A DNA stretch of 31,109 bases from Protostelium mycophagum (Eukaryota > Evosea > Variosea > Protosteliida > Protosteliaceae), in the NCBI GenBank assembly GCA_002081555.1, contig MZNV01001189.1:1-31109 (forward strand), written 5' to 3'. A model generated the notes under the pieces. The model was not told the origin of the DNA, made no database searches, and was given only the letters and a program-made list of their open reading frames with translations. The translations under genes and the position numbers were made by a program. Position 1 is the stretch's first letter. Each line of letters starts with the position of its first letter. Below are positions 19,701 to 28,251 of the stretch, piece after piece.

Positions 19701-20629
19701 CGGAGGTTCACATGCAAAAAACTCAAAATGTTATCATAAAGAGATATCTTGGGGAGTTCGGAAGAGCACCCTATTATGATATCATCCAATTGATTGCTGC
19801 GGATGACGATATTCTCCCGCGCAACTCTAAAAGATCTGCTGAAATAATCCAAACGGCCTCTGCCAGAGTTCTTCTCAATCAGCACATCCAGCTGCAACCC
19901 AGGAGATTTCAATTCGAGCCTGATGAGTGAAAAGTTTGATTGGTCAGATCCTTTAAAAGTACAGCCCACAATTGACACGGAGATGTTTTGGGGTTGTCCC
20001 TGTGGAGTGTTACAATCTTGTGAAATATTTTTGCTCTCTTTGCAGAGATGCGGGAACTACCTCTTCACTTCCAATTCCATGATCTATTTTGCTGTCTTGA
20101 AAATCGCAGTCTTGAAAAGTGCTTGATAAATTTTTGAGGCCTTCTGTGTGAATCTGTCCGAATGAGCCCAATTGCCTCAGAAAATGAGACCACCTGAACC
20201 GATTGGGACCGAAACCAAACTTTTGTGATGTTCACATCTGTGTAGCTGCTGAAGGAGGAGTGGCCAGAGTTCAACTTGAGATTATAGAGGTTGAGGGATA
20301 TTGTCTTGTTTCCATTTCCGACGAGATTGCCATCGATGATTGGTGGCTGAGGGTGATGAGTGAGGAAGATGTGGAGTGGGAAGATCGATCACCTCTGCCG
20401 TTAAGGAAGTGATTCTCGTAAAAGACAGAAGCTGGCCGTCAACACTGTAACGTCCTGGTCCAATGCAAAGTGTGGTGTTGAATCCTCCTTTGATTCCCTG
20501 TAAACTCTTGCAAGGAGAGGCGAATGTCCCACAACCTTCTTTGTCTTCGCCTGTTGCATCGACAAGAAACACGTCACAAGCAGCAGCGAGAGAGGTGATA
20601 AACAGCAGGCCAAGAGCTGCTGATTTCAT
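16737..20629 (-). CDS. Secreted beta-helix / Cys-rich multi-pass membrane protein
   Basis: Minus-strand exons: 20629-20393, 20346-20194, 20153-20069, 20016-19496, 19458-19097, 19049-18818, 18767-18477, 18427-18097, 17884-17669, 17614-17502, 17459-17332, 17290-17210, 17162-16913, 16865-16737 (about 1042 codons). Signal peptide (about 1-20) is followed by CGTFASPCKSLQGI, typical of right-handed beta-helix surface proteins. Several hundred residues of strand-rich, Asn-rich repeats follow (DCDFQDSKIDHG, GCTFKGS, NCTISNNTAIGEGGALRI). Next come Cys-rich modules (CSFCPRG, CTECPAEVEC, CSKCKEGYTS) and then multiple membrane spans, including GAALLPLIFALVLYSL, TLLILATACITL, TLAIAGILIPLPLLLIVV, RRLIMVCIYVLF and VCISVPVLFCLVICL, with a short basic cytosolic tail. 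A TAA at 17393-17391 interrupts the frame between FAWQ and ATLAIAG although both sides look conserved. The role is probably cell-surface recognition or sensing; no enzyme domain is seen. An upstream in-frame ATG at 20665 would mask the signal peptide. Confidence 0.75.
17391..17393 (-). other. In-frame TAA within membrane-protein gene
   Basis: In exon 11 (17459-17332) the frame reads ...CYKFAWQ, TAA, ATLAIAGIL... with both flanks coding-like and in the same frame. No GT-AG intron of 37 nt or more removes it while keeping both sides. Confidence 0.7.
17917..18012 (-). pseudogene. 5S rRNA-derived pseudogene in an intron
   Basis: The intron between 18096 and 17885 holds about 96 nt closely matching the 3' four fifths of the 5S gene at 30924-31041. 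It includes the box A region AGTCAAGCGTG and the box C region GGTGGGAGACCACTTGGGAA. Differences: an extra GTG in CCCTTGTGCCG, TGAGAAG for TGCGAAG, TCTGTGCG for TCTGAGCG, and CGTCATGAACTC for CGTGACGAACTC. The 5' end is diverged, so helix I cannot form, but a TTTT follows the 3' end. It is likely a retroposed or transposed copy. It lies in the same orientation as the host gene. Confidence 0.85.
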
Positions 20630-20705
20630 CGGATCTTGCTGTGATGGTTTTCGTGATTTCATCACACCTTCGGCAGAAAAGAGTCATTCTGTCGATTGGA
20701 TCTTT
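20630..20705. promoter_or_regulatory. 76-bp bidirectional start region
   Basis: The start codons of the minus-strand beta-helix gene (20629) and the plus-strand wax-synthase-like gene (20706) are 76 bp apart. Both promoters must overlap here or extend into each other's coding sequence, unless further 5' exons exist. Confidence 0.55.
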
Positions 20706-22683
20706 ATGCATGACCTCACCCGCTTTTCGGAGAGAATCCTGCTCCCTCCTTTGATTCTGGTATTTTGTTCTTCCTTGAATCACAAATGGGTCTCGAGATT
20801 TGCCTCCATCTTTTTGATCTGGTTGGTGCTGCGAGAGGGACCACATTACAGTGGAAAGATGGGACTATGGCCGACTTACATCACTGGTTTCAGTGAACTT
20901 TGGATCCTCTTTCGTGCTCTGGACATTCTGCTTTTCTCCCCTTGGCTCGAAAAGTATCCTGGATGGATTGGATTTGTAATTGACCCAAACAGAGCGCCAT
21001 ATCGGACACATCCTGCAAATAGGGAACATAAAATAGGAGCACCAATTGGCGATCGAGGTAATGTTGTACATTCTCTCAATTTCTAGCGACTCATACTTTT
21101 AGATGATTGGAAGACAGCTCTGAACAAATCAGTCTCTTTATTGATCAATCAAAGAGGTCTTGGTTGGGAATGGTGCGTCATTCCTCCAAATCCATCCTAC
21201 ACCCCTCCACGGGACTGGTTAAAGAGGAGAGCCCTGTTTGCAGCTGGCCACATCTTGTTGTTGTGGGTGTGCAATTATGTTCTGTCGTATTTATCGAGGA
21301 CCTACCACGTCATTCTGGGTCCTCCTGCATGGGTGAATATTTTATTCTTTTTCGTGGTAACATAACGTCCTTTTTCACGGTTAATAACGTGTTTGGATTC
21401 TCTGTCTTAAAAAACGTGAATAAATAAAATGTCAAAAATAATGGATACTTTGTGATTTTATTCAATAAAAAATAATTTTATATTAAAAATAATTCTATAT
21501 AAAAAATAAATATTTTATTAGTTTTTAATTTGTGACAGACACCTCTTTATGAGCTTCCCATAATATATCGATGGCTGGCAGGAATTTTCACCGGAATATT
21601 CGTATATGCCATGATTAATACGGGATATCTACTCGTGTCTTTGTTGTGTGTCTTGACAAAGTCAAATACACCAATAGAGTGGCCCCTGCTATATCACCAC
21701 CCTTGGCGATCTACATCTGTAGGCTATTTTTGGAGCAGAGGGTGGCATCAGCTGTTCAGGGTGTGTTTTGGGGTTTTTTGTCAGGAATTTTTTTATGATT
21801 GTGCAGCATTCTATTTTTAGACACAAAAATGTGGATGTCCACATTGTTGAGTGGAGCGTAAATTAAATTGACGAAATTTCAGCGAGTTATCTGGGCGATT
21901 GGGTGGCATCCTGTACAAGTTTGTCAAGAGAAACTGGGTATCTACAAGTGGGATTTTACCTTTTTGATCGCATAATATTATATTTTTATGTACGCATATT
22001 ATTCTTTGAATAATAATATATTAAAAATATTTTATTATTTTATTCTATTTTTAGTGAGTATCTGTAGTTCAACAGTACTTCCATTTTTAGCTTCCTTTGC
22101 AGTTTCTGCATACCTCCACCAGGTAGATTTCACAGAAAACTCCATGAAATTTCTGAAAATCTTCCAGATGGGGTTTTACATTGCTAGCGGTGTGTGGGAT
22201 AACAAAATCGGATTTTTTTTCTTGATCCAAGCTTGTGGAATTATTTTTGAAAGAAAATTCATTCCACAAGAATACAACAGGTGACACTCTCTTAGAACCT
22301 TCCATTTTGGTGTGGCTTTGCAATCAATCCCGAGTGAATTACTGCCAGTTGTGGTTATAGTCGGTGCTGTAGACCTGCAGAGTCCGACTCGCTCGGTAAC
22401 ATAACGTGATTTCGGAGTCACGGTAGCTTACCGTGCGGGAGTTGGACCGCAGATCTTTGCGGTGCTGCTTGATGTCTTTACAAAAAACGTTCAAAAATAT
22501 CAAGAAACTCTCAATCAACAAAAGTTGAAAAAATTCATAAAATGAGGTTGATTCACACCAACATATCTGACCGCAAACATCCCATCTACAACTGAACGTC
22601 TCAGACTCTATTTTGTGGTGTTCATCACCGCAACAGCACCCTTCTTAGCCGACAGTTGGATGAGATGGGGCATGTGGTCTTGA
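20706..22683 (+). CDS. Wax-synthase-like membrane-bound O-acyltransferase (MBOAT_2)
   Basis: Predicted 387-residue integral membrane acyltransferase that would transfer an acyl group from acyl-CoA to an alcohol. Exons: 20706-21057, 21103-21332, 21539-21760, 21883-21937, 22055-22280, 22605-22683. Several hydrophobic spans are visible (about 10-40, 65-85, 165-185, 205-235, 290-308, 360-380). Diagnostic family motifs are the RGLGWEWCVIPP segment (135 on), FWSRGWHQLFR with a family-conserved His at about 264, RVIWAIGWHP, and the LASFAVSAYLH segment, whose His (about 308) is the likely catalytic MBOAT histidine. The C-terminus ends PFLADSWMRWGMWS, as usual in fungal and plant wax-synthase-domain proteins. 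Introns 2 and 5 share an exact 13-mer, GGTAACATAACGT, inside palindromic islets. It is divergent from the beta-helix gene with only 76 bp between start codons, implying a shared promoter. Confidence 0.85.
21351..21391. repeat. GC-rich islet, wax-synthase intron 2
   Basis: GGTAACATAACGT (21356-21368) followed by TTCACGGTTAATAACGTG. The 13-mer recurs at 22395-22407. The rest of the intron is extremely AT-rich (21420-21530). Confidence 0.65.
22390..22440. repeat. GC-rich islet, wax-synthase intron 5
   Basis: GGTAACATAACGT at 22395-22407, then the best palindrome of the family, CACGGTAGCTTACCGTG (22419-22435, 7-bp perfect arms and 3-nt centre). Confidence 0.75.
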
Positions 22684-22972
22684 CACTCGAAAAACGTCAA
22701 AGAAACTCTAATTTTCCAAAATAAAATGAATATTCAAATAAATTCTTGTTGTGTTGCGACAAAATCTGAGTAGAACCTTCTGTCTGAGCCAAACCAATGT
22801 CTGGTGCCAGGTAATGAGGACTCTTATCTTATCTTGCGGTAAAGTCACGAGGCTTCACCGCGGGGGCTGACGGAATGTCCGGCCGGAAGTCTGTCGTCCT
22901 GATGCGAAAAGAAGATCCCAACAGAGGCCCTCCATAATTCAGAGAACACGAACACAACACAGAGGAAACAAG
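22684..22972. promoter_or_regulatory. Spacer upstream of LCAT-like gene
   Basis: No gene. A GC-rich islet at 22834-22890 contains TTGCGGTAAAGTCACGAGG, CTTCACCGCGG and TCCGGCCGGAAG, related to the palindrome family. It lies about 85-140 bp before the ATG at 22973, where promoter elements would be expected. Confidence 0.5.
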
Positions 22973-24965
22973 ATGAGGATCTTCTTTCTTTTTATATCCC
23001 TTCTTTACGTCACGATCGCGGTCCGTTTATCGACAACCAAGGACAAACCTGTCAATGTCCTTGATGATCCTTTGATCAAAAAGTATGTGTATAAATGACA
23101 CTCATTTATTGACCTCTTCAAGATTCATTGAGACCGAAATTACCTCCGAACAAAGAGGTGATTTGGATACTTTGGTATGGACAAAGCCTTACATTCTGCG
23201 CTGATTGTTGTAGGCCATTCAAGTGACAAGTAACACAAAGAGATCGCCAAGCCGAGTTCCAGTTATCATCATCCCCTCTCTGGTTGGAAATCAGATCGAA
23301 GTCAAGCTTGAAAATGCAGAGACGGTACACTGGTACTGCTGGAACAATAACGACTGGTACACCATCTGGTTGAATCAGTAAGTACATTTTTAAATGCCAT
23401 TCTTTGACTTGAGCAGATACGAATTCTACCCAATCGAGAAGTACTGCTTCGAAGAAAATTTCAAATTGAAAAGAAATGAGAAGGGAGAATACTCGCCAGC
23501 ACGCAAGGGTGTGTCTTCTAGAATACCATACTGGGGATCTGCAGAGGTATCATCATCGTACAAAGCATGACACCATCGATGGTTGCAACTGTTCTTTGGC
23601 TTGATGCATGTACAAACATGATCCAATCTACATGAGAAAGTCTTTAAAAAAAAACAGCAATAGAGGATCACATCTTTGACAAAGCCGCAAGAATCCAACA
23701 ATTTAGAATCATTAATGACGTCATTGCAGTCTTGCAATTTCCTGGACAAAGAGAAGAAACTTCCCATTTGGAATGAGATCAGCACGATACTAAAAAAGGC
23801 CGGATACGAAGACGGAATCAGCTTGCGTGCCGCACCGGTGAGTGTCTTTAGAGGTTTTGTGGCAGAGTATCAATGTCTTAATATCATAAAACCACCTTTA
23901 TTTGTTTAATTTCTTGTCATCGCCCATTCAAAAATGTGATCATGCTGATCTGGACAGTACGATTGGCGCGCTGGACCAGAAGGACTCTCTTATTACTTTG
24001 AAGATCTGAGAAAGCTCTTCGAAGAGACTTACTCTCTCAACGGCAACTCCTCTGTTGCCTCTGTGTCCTTGTCTATGGGCTCACCTTACTTTGTCCTCTT
24101 CTTAGAGAAGATGACACAGGAATGGAAGGACAAGTACGTCCATTCTTTCACCTCTTTATCTGGCGCTTTTGGAGGAAGCAGCTTCGCTCTATCCACCTTG
24201 GTTTTGCCACAGAATCAGTATGGAGCGGTGTCCTCATTGCTGGAAGACATCACCGCAACATTCGGTGAGTTTTTTATTTCCAAAACATTTGGTTGGTTCA
24301 CGGTCATTTTCGTTAACAACCGTCCTTACCGTGAAGAATCACTCACACTCTACAGGATCCGTCATCTACCTACTCCCAGACCCCTCCATCTTCGACAAGA
24401 AAGTCTTCCTCTATACCGCCTCCCACAACTACTCCGCCCCCCAATTCCCCGCGTTGTTCCGCGACGCGAACTTGTCTCGCAGCAGCCAGGACGCGCTCCG
24501 CGCGATCGTCCCACTACAGAGGTTGAGAGCACCCGGAGTGAAAGTGAATTGTGTCTATGGTACGGGTATCCCAACAGAAGCCTCTTACACCACCCGAAGC
24601 ATCGGCAGCGAGTGGACGGCTACAAAGGAGGTGATGTGTAATGTTTTGATGATTGGTTTGATGGTGATCAGGAGGGAGATGGGACATGCCTCATTCCAGC
24701 ATTAGAATCATGCCGGGTAATCAATCACATGATATCAATTTTAGAGATTTTTGTTTCTTAAAGAATCATGAAGGTCATCTCAGATGGACAGAATTCTAGA
24801 TGTATCTGTCAGACACATGATGATTGACCTATCTAGTCGTGGAGTAAAGACCAGAAGAAAGCTGTCAACATTTTCCCCATATTCAACATGACTCATGGCC
24901 AAGCCGTTTTCAACACACAGGCCATCAGCATCTTTTTGAAGGAATTGGGTGTTCAATCATCTTAA
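22973..24965 (+). CDS. LCAT-like / group XV (lysosomal) phospholipase A2
   Basis: Predicted 439-residue secreted or lysosomal alpha/beta hydrolase that cleaves or transacylates phospholipids. Exons: 22973-23082, 23123-23174, 23214-23377, 23417-23546, 23730-23837, 23958-24264, 24356-24630, 24672-24716, 24837-24965. Signal peptide about residues 1-17 (RIFFLFISLLYVTIAV). Then VPVIIIPSLVGNQIEVKL (oxyanion region), a Cys-Trp loop, RKGVSSRIPYWG, AAPYDWRAGP, and the nucleophile elbow VSLSMGSP (Ser227 in place of the usual HSLG/HSMG). YGTGIPTEASY follows, then the catalytic Asp385 in EGDGT and His417 in FNMTHGQAV, so the triad is complete. The family also includes PDAT; without a membrane anchor and with a signal peptide, the lysosomal PLA2/LCAT branch fits better. 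Several potential N-glycosylation sites are present. Intron 6 carries a palindromic islet. Confidence 0.93.
24297..24335. repeat. TTCACGGT/ACCGTGAA inverted repeat, LCAT-like intron
   Basis: 8-bp perfect arms, TTCACGGT (24297-24304) and ACCGTGAA (24328-24335), with a 23-nt loop that itself contains GTTAAC and AACCGT. It fills the centre of a 91-nt intron. Confidence 0.75.
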
Positions 24966-25195
24966 TAAATACGATTTGTCGATGAGAACCGTTTCTTGGT
25001 GGGCAAAATGACCTTCCAGTGCTTCACGTGATTCAAGATCACGCAATGAAGCTAAACCTTTGTTTGGGTATACTGGGCCATGATCGATGAGAGGTAATTA
25101 GGCACGTTCACACACAGACAACCAAGACAGATCACATTAATCTCGATCAGGATTGTACACGTAAATGATGAGGTCTGATCTGTACATTTGTTCAT
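24966..25195. other. Convergent spacer
   Basis: 230 bp lie between the LCAT-like stop and the stop of the small minus-strand gene. It contains TCACGTGATTCAAGATCACG at about 25024. No gene is seen. Confidence 0.5.
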
Positions 25196-25663
25196 TTATT
25201 CTTCAAAACGGGGCTTTTTTGTCAGTGGTTGTTCCAAGATTTTGAATGAGCCCATCTCTTTCTTCATCTTCTCTTCATTAAGACTTCTCTTCTTCTTTAT
25301 GAAGGCATCAAAGGCGTCGATCTCGATATGAGTGGGGTTGTAACCGTAAGAGGCACAGACCACTTTACCTTGATGTATTTAGATAGATTTCAATCATTGA
25401 TTGTGTTCCTCACTCTCTGAACGGAGTTTTTCAGAAGGTAATTGTTTGAGCTTTCGAACGCTGCGGACTACTCCTGCTTTGGCCTGTTCTGACAGCTGTC
25501 TTTGTGTGGGAATCCTCTCTTTCACGATATCAAACTCGAATGGATCCTTCTTCTGCATAGTGATTGTGATCTACCATTTTCAACGACGATGTAACTTTGG
25601 AATGGGACTCACGATATCTGGTGCTTCGCGGTCCAAGTTTCTGAAGTCTAAGACGGAGGGCAT
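25196..25663 (-). CDS. Small charged protein of unknown function
   Basis: I do not recognise the family. Three exons on the minus strand (25663-25613, 25552-25414, 25368-25196) give 120 residues with matching phases and good splice sites. The start ATG lies in an ACCATGC context. The protein is hydrophilic and lysine-rich, beginning MPSVLDFRNLDREAPDI. A central helix (RQLSEQAKAGVVRSVRKLKQ) and a conserved-looking ASYGYNPTHIEIDAFDAFIK segment follow, then a Lys/Glu helix and the basic end KKPRFEE. There is no signal peptide, membrane span or Cys cluster. The acidic/basic pattern suggests a nuclear or ribonucleoprotein-associated protein, which is only a guess. It is divergent from the alcohol acetyltransferase-like gene, 147 bp apart. 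Confidence 0.6.
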
Positions 25664-25810
25664 GGTGACAATAGCACTTCCTGGAAATGCCCTTGTGAGT
25701 AACTCTTGACAATCTACAATGCAATAAAATCTTGATTTTTTCACTTTCCGATCGAGATCATCATGGAACGAAGGGTTGGGCCACTGGAGAGGTGAGATCT
25801 CACTAAGAAG

Positions 25811-28242
25811 ATGGATCCTGATCGGCCAAGATGGAGTGTTGCACGTCATAATGTCGGAACTTACTGGTCTGTGTTGGTCGCTGCTAAATATGAATTACCA
25901 GAAGATTTGAATCGAGCATCTAACCATCAAGCTTTACAAAAGAAATTGGACCCTCTTCTCACTGCAGCTCTCGCAAAAGTTGTTGATCAGCACACACCAC
26001 TATCTTATCGCCTTGGTACACTCTCCTTGTATTCTTAACTTCTGATCATCATCAGCAAATGATGACACAAAGAAACCACTTTTCGTAGTTTTGGACGAAG
26101 TTAGACCAGATGTGGAATATGTGCTCGCAGAGGTCGCCAACCAGGAAGAACTAAATTTGTTTCTCGAGCGTAAATCAACAGAAGAAGTCAGCACGAGGTG
26201 GATATCAAATAATGTCATTAATCTGAAGATCATGTTTTGCACTGTGGCGCTCTGTGCCAGAGACAAGATGCAAGTGCACTAAGTCTTGACTGTTCATTTT
26301 ATCTTTTGATGGTGGATCCATGTGATCTGATCGACATTAATGAAATCAAGGTTCCCAACAGAGGACAAGACCAAACCTCTTTGGCGTCTCAAAGCGATCT
26401 CCTCCAAGATCGATGGAAAATGGAACCTGTGGATCTTGTTCACTTTCCATCACTCCATCGCAGACGGCACTTCCGGAAAAACATTTCATGACAGCCTCTC
26501 TGAAGCTCTAAAGGGAAAAAGCGGCGCGAAAAGCCAGGTCAATTTATTCGTCATTAAAGAATTCAAGTATTCACAAAATCAAATCTGAAGAGTCCAGGCA
26601 CTCAGTTTGCCCTTAGAAGAATGCATCGATGTGACTTTGCCTTGGCATTACCTTCTGTTTACCATTATAGTTGAAATCATATTAAGTGTCCTTCCTTTGT
26701 TTCTCAAAGAGCTGTTAGGTGCAGATTTTATTTTCCAGAAGTTAAAAATTGTTTGTGAAAATGACGATTATTTGTCTAATATTAAACCACATAAACATTG
26801 CATCATGCCATCTACATATTATTTAAAAAAGTCATCAAAATATACATTTTTGTATGAGCTGTATCGGCGAAATTTGTGTCAAACTGTTGCATTTCCCCAA
26901 AAATGCTCGTTTACTGCCGTGAAATCTCCACTTTATTACCATGACAAAAACGTCAACATTTCCAGAATAAACAAATTGATATTAAAACAGGTCACCCCCA
27001 GAAATGGACCGGCACTAAAGCAATAGAAGAGCAGACCCCGAGACCTTTTGACTCTAAGAAGGGGACAAAGTCACGTGCCACGATGTTTTCCCTCGACGTA
27101 GAAAGCGCGGGAAAGATGGTGGAATTGTGCAGAAGGAGAAAGACAACTGTGCATGCACTGATGGCGACCATCATCTCTTTCGCGATGGCTTCTATTTTCA
27201 GGTCAAATTTCTTTGAAAATCAAAAAATTCACACATTTTTTTGTGAAAAATTGAATTGGTCAGAATTTAATTTTCAAAATGAAATTAATTTGTGCAAAAA
27301 ATTACACATTTTTTTGTGAAAAATTGAATTCATTTTCATTTTAATTCTTCAAAATGAAATTAATTTGTGCAGAAAGGAGAATAATATTTATCTGTCATCT
27401 TGTTCTCCAGTCAATTTGAGACCCATGATGATGAAAGACCCGAAAAATCATGGAAAAATCGACGAAAAATCCATGGGAAATTACGCGGGAGATGTCAATC
27501 TGACACAGAAATTTAACTTGAAGACCCGTTTTTGGAAATCTTGCGCAGAGTTTGGAGCAGGTGGATTTCTTTCCATTTTAATTAAAATTTATTTATTTAT
27601 TTTTTGGAAAAAATACCATACGTAATATCGCCGGAAATTCACCGAAATTTCAGAACTGAGGTCTCCTCGGGGTATTGCCAATGCACACAAGAAGATCGGC
27701 CTCTTAAAATCAATCAACGACCGCGACGCGACACCGGAGGAGACCTCTAAATACACGTACCACACTGGCTTCGAGCGTTATGTCAGAGATAAGCTGGTGA
27801 GAGCTGCAGATCACGGCGAAGACGTAAGGACTGCCAGTTTTGAGCTCAGTAATCTTGGTGCTTGGAAGGTTTGTTGTATATTCTCAGTTTTATTGGAATG
27901 AAACTGACTCGATGTAGACAGAGGGAGGGCCTTGGGGAATCTCTTCGTCGTTTTTCTGCCAATCGAGTGGACCGATGCAGTCACCCCTCGTTTTCGGGCT
28001 GGTGTCTACAACCAGCCAAGACAAGAAAAGCGGTTCCATGACCTTATGTCTCACGTGGCAAGATGGAGTTGTAGATGAGTGGGAGGTGGCAGAAGTCCTC
28101 AGCCTCATCGAATGGGGGTACGTACTTTGAAATTTCTCGGAAATTCCTGAAGGTTCACAGATGTGGAAAATTCGTCGAAAATTCATTTGAAGAGGAGATC
28201 ACGCTGGAAGACTTTATGAAGCTTTCTGCACCAAAAAAATAA
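25811..28242 (+). CDS. Alcohol acetyltransferase-like HxxxD acyltransferase
   Basis: Predicted 516 residues. Exons: 25811-26015, 26056-26197, 26351-26537, 26598-26718, 26991-27201, 27373-27560, 27654-27868, 27918-28117, 28161-28242; all in phase. The start WSVARHNVGTYWSVLVAAKY matches the N-terminus of the fungal ATF1/ATF2 family (acetyl-CoA plus alcohol to acetate ester). The catalytic motif HHSIADGTSG gives the HxxxD pair His150-Asp154. Downstream features of this two-lobed fold are RRKTTVHALMATIISFAMAS, SPVNLRPMM, the structural MGNYAGDV and a long FCQSSGPMQSPLVFGLVST strand. There is no signal peptide. The acyl donor and alcohol cannot be read; related enzymes use isoamyl alcohol, sterols or other acceptors. 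Intron 5 (27202-27372) contains a 73-bp imperfect tandem repeat. The stop codon lies 9 bp from that of the opposing peptidase gene. Confidence 0.85.
27231..27372 (+). repeat. 73-bp imperfect tandem repeat in acetyltransferase intron
   Basis: Two AT-rich units (27231-27303 and 27304-27372). Both begin ACACATTTTTTTGTGAAAAA and end in ATGAAATTAATTTGTGCA. The first copy ends GTGCAA and the second GTGCAG, so only the second provides the 3' splice site used. Confidence 0.8.
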
Positions 28243-28251
28243 ATGTTTTGG
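28243..28251. other. 9-bp gap between convergent stop codons
   Basis: The plus-strand acetyltransferase-like stop (28240-28242) and the minus-strand peptidase stop (28252-28254) are 9 bp apart. The 3' UTRs must therefore lie within the other gene's last exon. An AATAAA overlaps the acetyltransferase-like stop. Confidence 0.85.
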
